This document shows, one piece after another, positions 5,974-6,269 of a stretch of DNA of 6,269 nt. Source of the DNA: Tepidimonas sp. (GTDB lineage Bacteria > Pseudomonadota > Gammaproteobacteria > Burkholderiales > Burkholderiaceae_C); assembly GCA_025054905.1 (NCBI GenBank), contig JANWZF010000004.1:1-6269 (forward strand), read 5' to 3'. The notes beneath the pieces are model-generated. The model made no database searches, was not told the DNA's origin, and was given only the letters and a program-made list of their open reading frames with translations. Position numbers and translations under genes: made by a program. Positions within the stretch are counted from its first letter, which is position 1. The number at the start of each line of letters is the position of its first letter.

Positions 5974-6269
5974 ATGCCCACGTATTACGACGCCCTTGAG
6001 ACCCGCGACCCCGCTGCCCGCGAGGCGGCGTTGCTGGCCGCCCTGCCCGACCTGATCGCCCATGCCCAACAGGCCAGCCCCTTCTGGTCCGAATGGCTGG
6101 CAGGGTTCGAGCCCGCCTCCATCACGTCACGGTCGGCGCTGGCACGCCTGCCGGTGCTGCGCAAGCACGAGCTGATGCAACGCCAGCACGCCAGCCACCG
6201 CGGCGGCGGCGATCCGTTCGGCGGGCTGGCCACGGTGGGCTGGCGCGGGCTGCTGCAGGCACGCGGCGC
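5974..6269 (+). CDS. Phenylacetate-CoA-ligase-like AMP-binding protein, N-terminal part (3' truncated by window)
   Basis: The frame is open from ATG 5974 to the window end (98 full codons plus two bases). The N-terminus MPTYYDALETRDPAAREA, followed by LPDLIAHAQQASPFW (29-43), SALARLPVLRKHEL at 54-67 and DPFGGLATVGWRG at 80-92, matches the pattern I know from the PaaK-type branch of AMP-binding ligases, which begin with a tyrosine/acidic helix, a LPVxRKxEL-type stretch and a DPFGG-type loop. These enzymes convert aryl-acetic or related acids to CoA thioesters using ATP. The nucleotide-binding and catalytic motifs are outside the window, so activity and substrate cannot be judged. Upstream in-frame codons back to the livF stop offer no ATG, GTG or TTG, so ATG 5974 is the only sensible start although no Shine-Dalgarno is visible. 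Together with the ligase at the left edge it brackets the ABC importer. Confidence 0.8.
   Translation, partial: MPTYYDALETRDPAAREAALLAALPDLIAHAQQASPFWSEWLAGFEPASITSRSALARLPVLRKHELMQRQHASHRGGGDPFGGLATVGWRGLLQARG

Overview
The window is GC-rich, densely coded and all on the + strand. Codon use strongly favours G/C at third positions. Protein style and gene order suggest a betaproteobacterium, most likely Burkholderiales (Comamonadaceae-like); this is an impression from the sequence, not a database result. There are no RNA genes, insertion sequences, CRISPR arrays or clear factor-independent terminators.

Layout: (1) 1-690, the C-terminal 229 residues of a long-chain acyl-CoA synthetase/AMP-binding protein, cut by the left edge. 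(2) 722-1507, LivG-type ABC ATPase. (3) 1529-2458, LivH-type permease. (4) 2486-3562, LivM-type permease with a GTG start. (5) 3622-4962, a secreted type I periplasmic binding protein of 446 residues. (6) 5112-5921, LivF-type ABC ATPase with a basic C-terminal tail. (7) 5974-6269, the first 98 codons of a phenylacetate-CoA-ligase-like protein, cut by the right edge. Gaps are 31, 21, 27, 59, 149 and 52 bases, so this is very probably one operon. The two longest gaps flank the binding protein and the 149-base one is rich in hairpins and short repeats.

How it fits together: genes 2-6 are a complete HAAT-family (branched-chain amino-acid-type) ABC importer with one binding protein, two different permeases and two different ATPases. 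Acyl/aryl-CoA ligases sit directly on both sides. The simplest reading is that the importer brings in a carboxylic acid (aromatic, phenylalkanoic or fatty) which one or both ligases trap as a CoA thioester. It is less likely to be a housekeeping leucine/isoleucine/valine importer. The substrate is not readable from the sequence. No wholly new system is evident. The points most worth a second look are the ligase-transporter-ligase arrangement, the structured gap before livF, the C-rich leader without a Shine-Dalgarno before the last ligase, and the subfamily-specific features of the transporter proteins.
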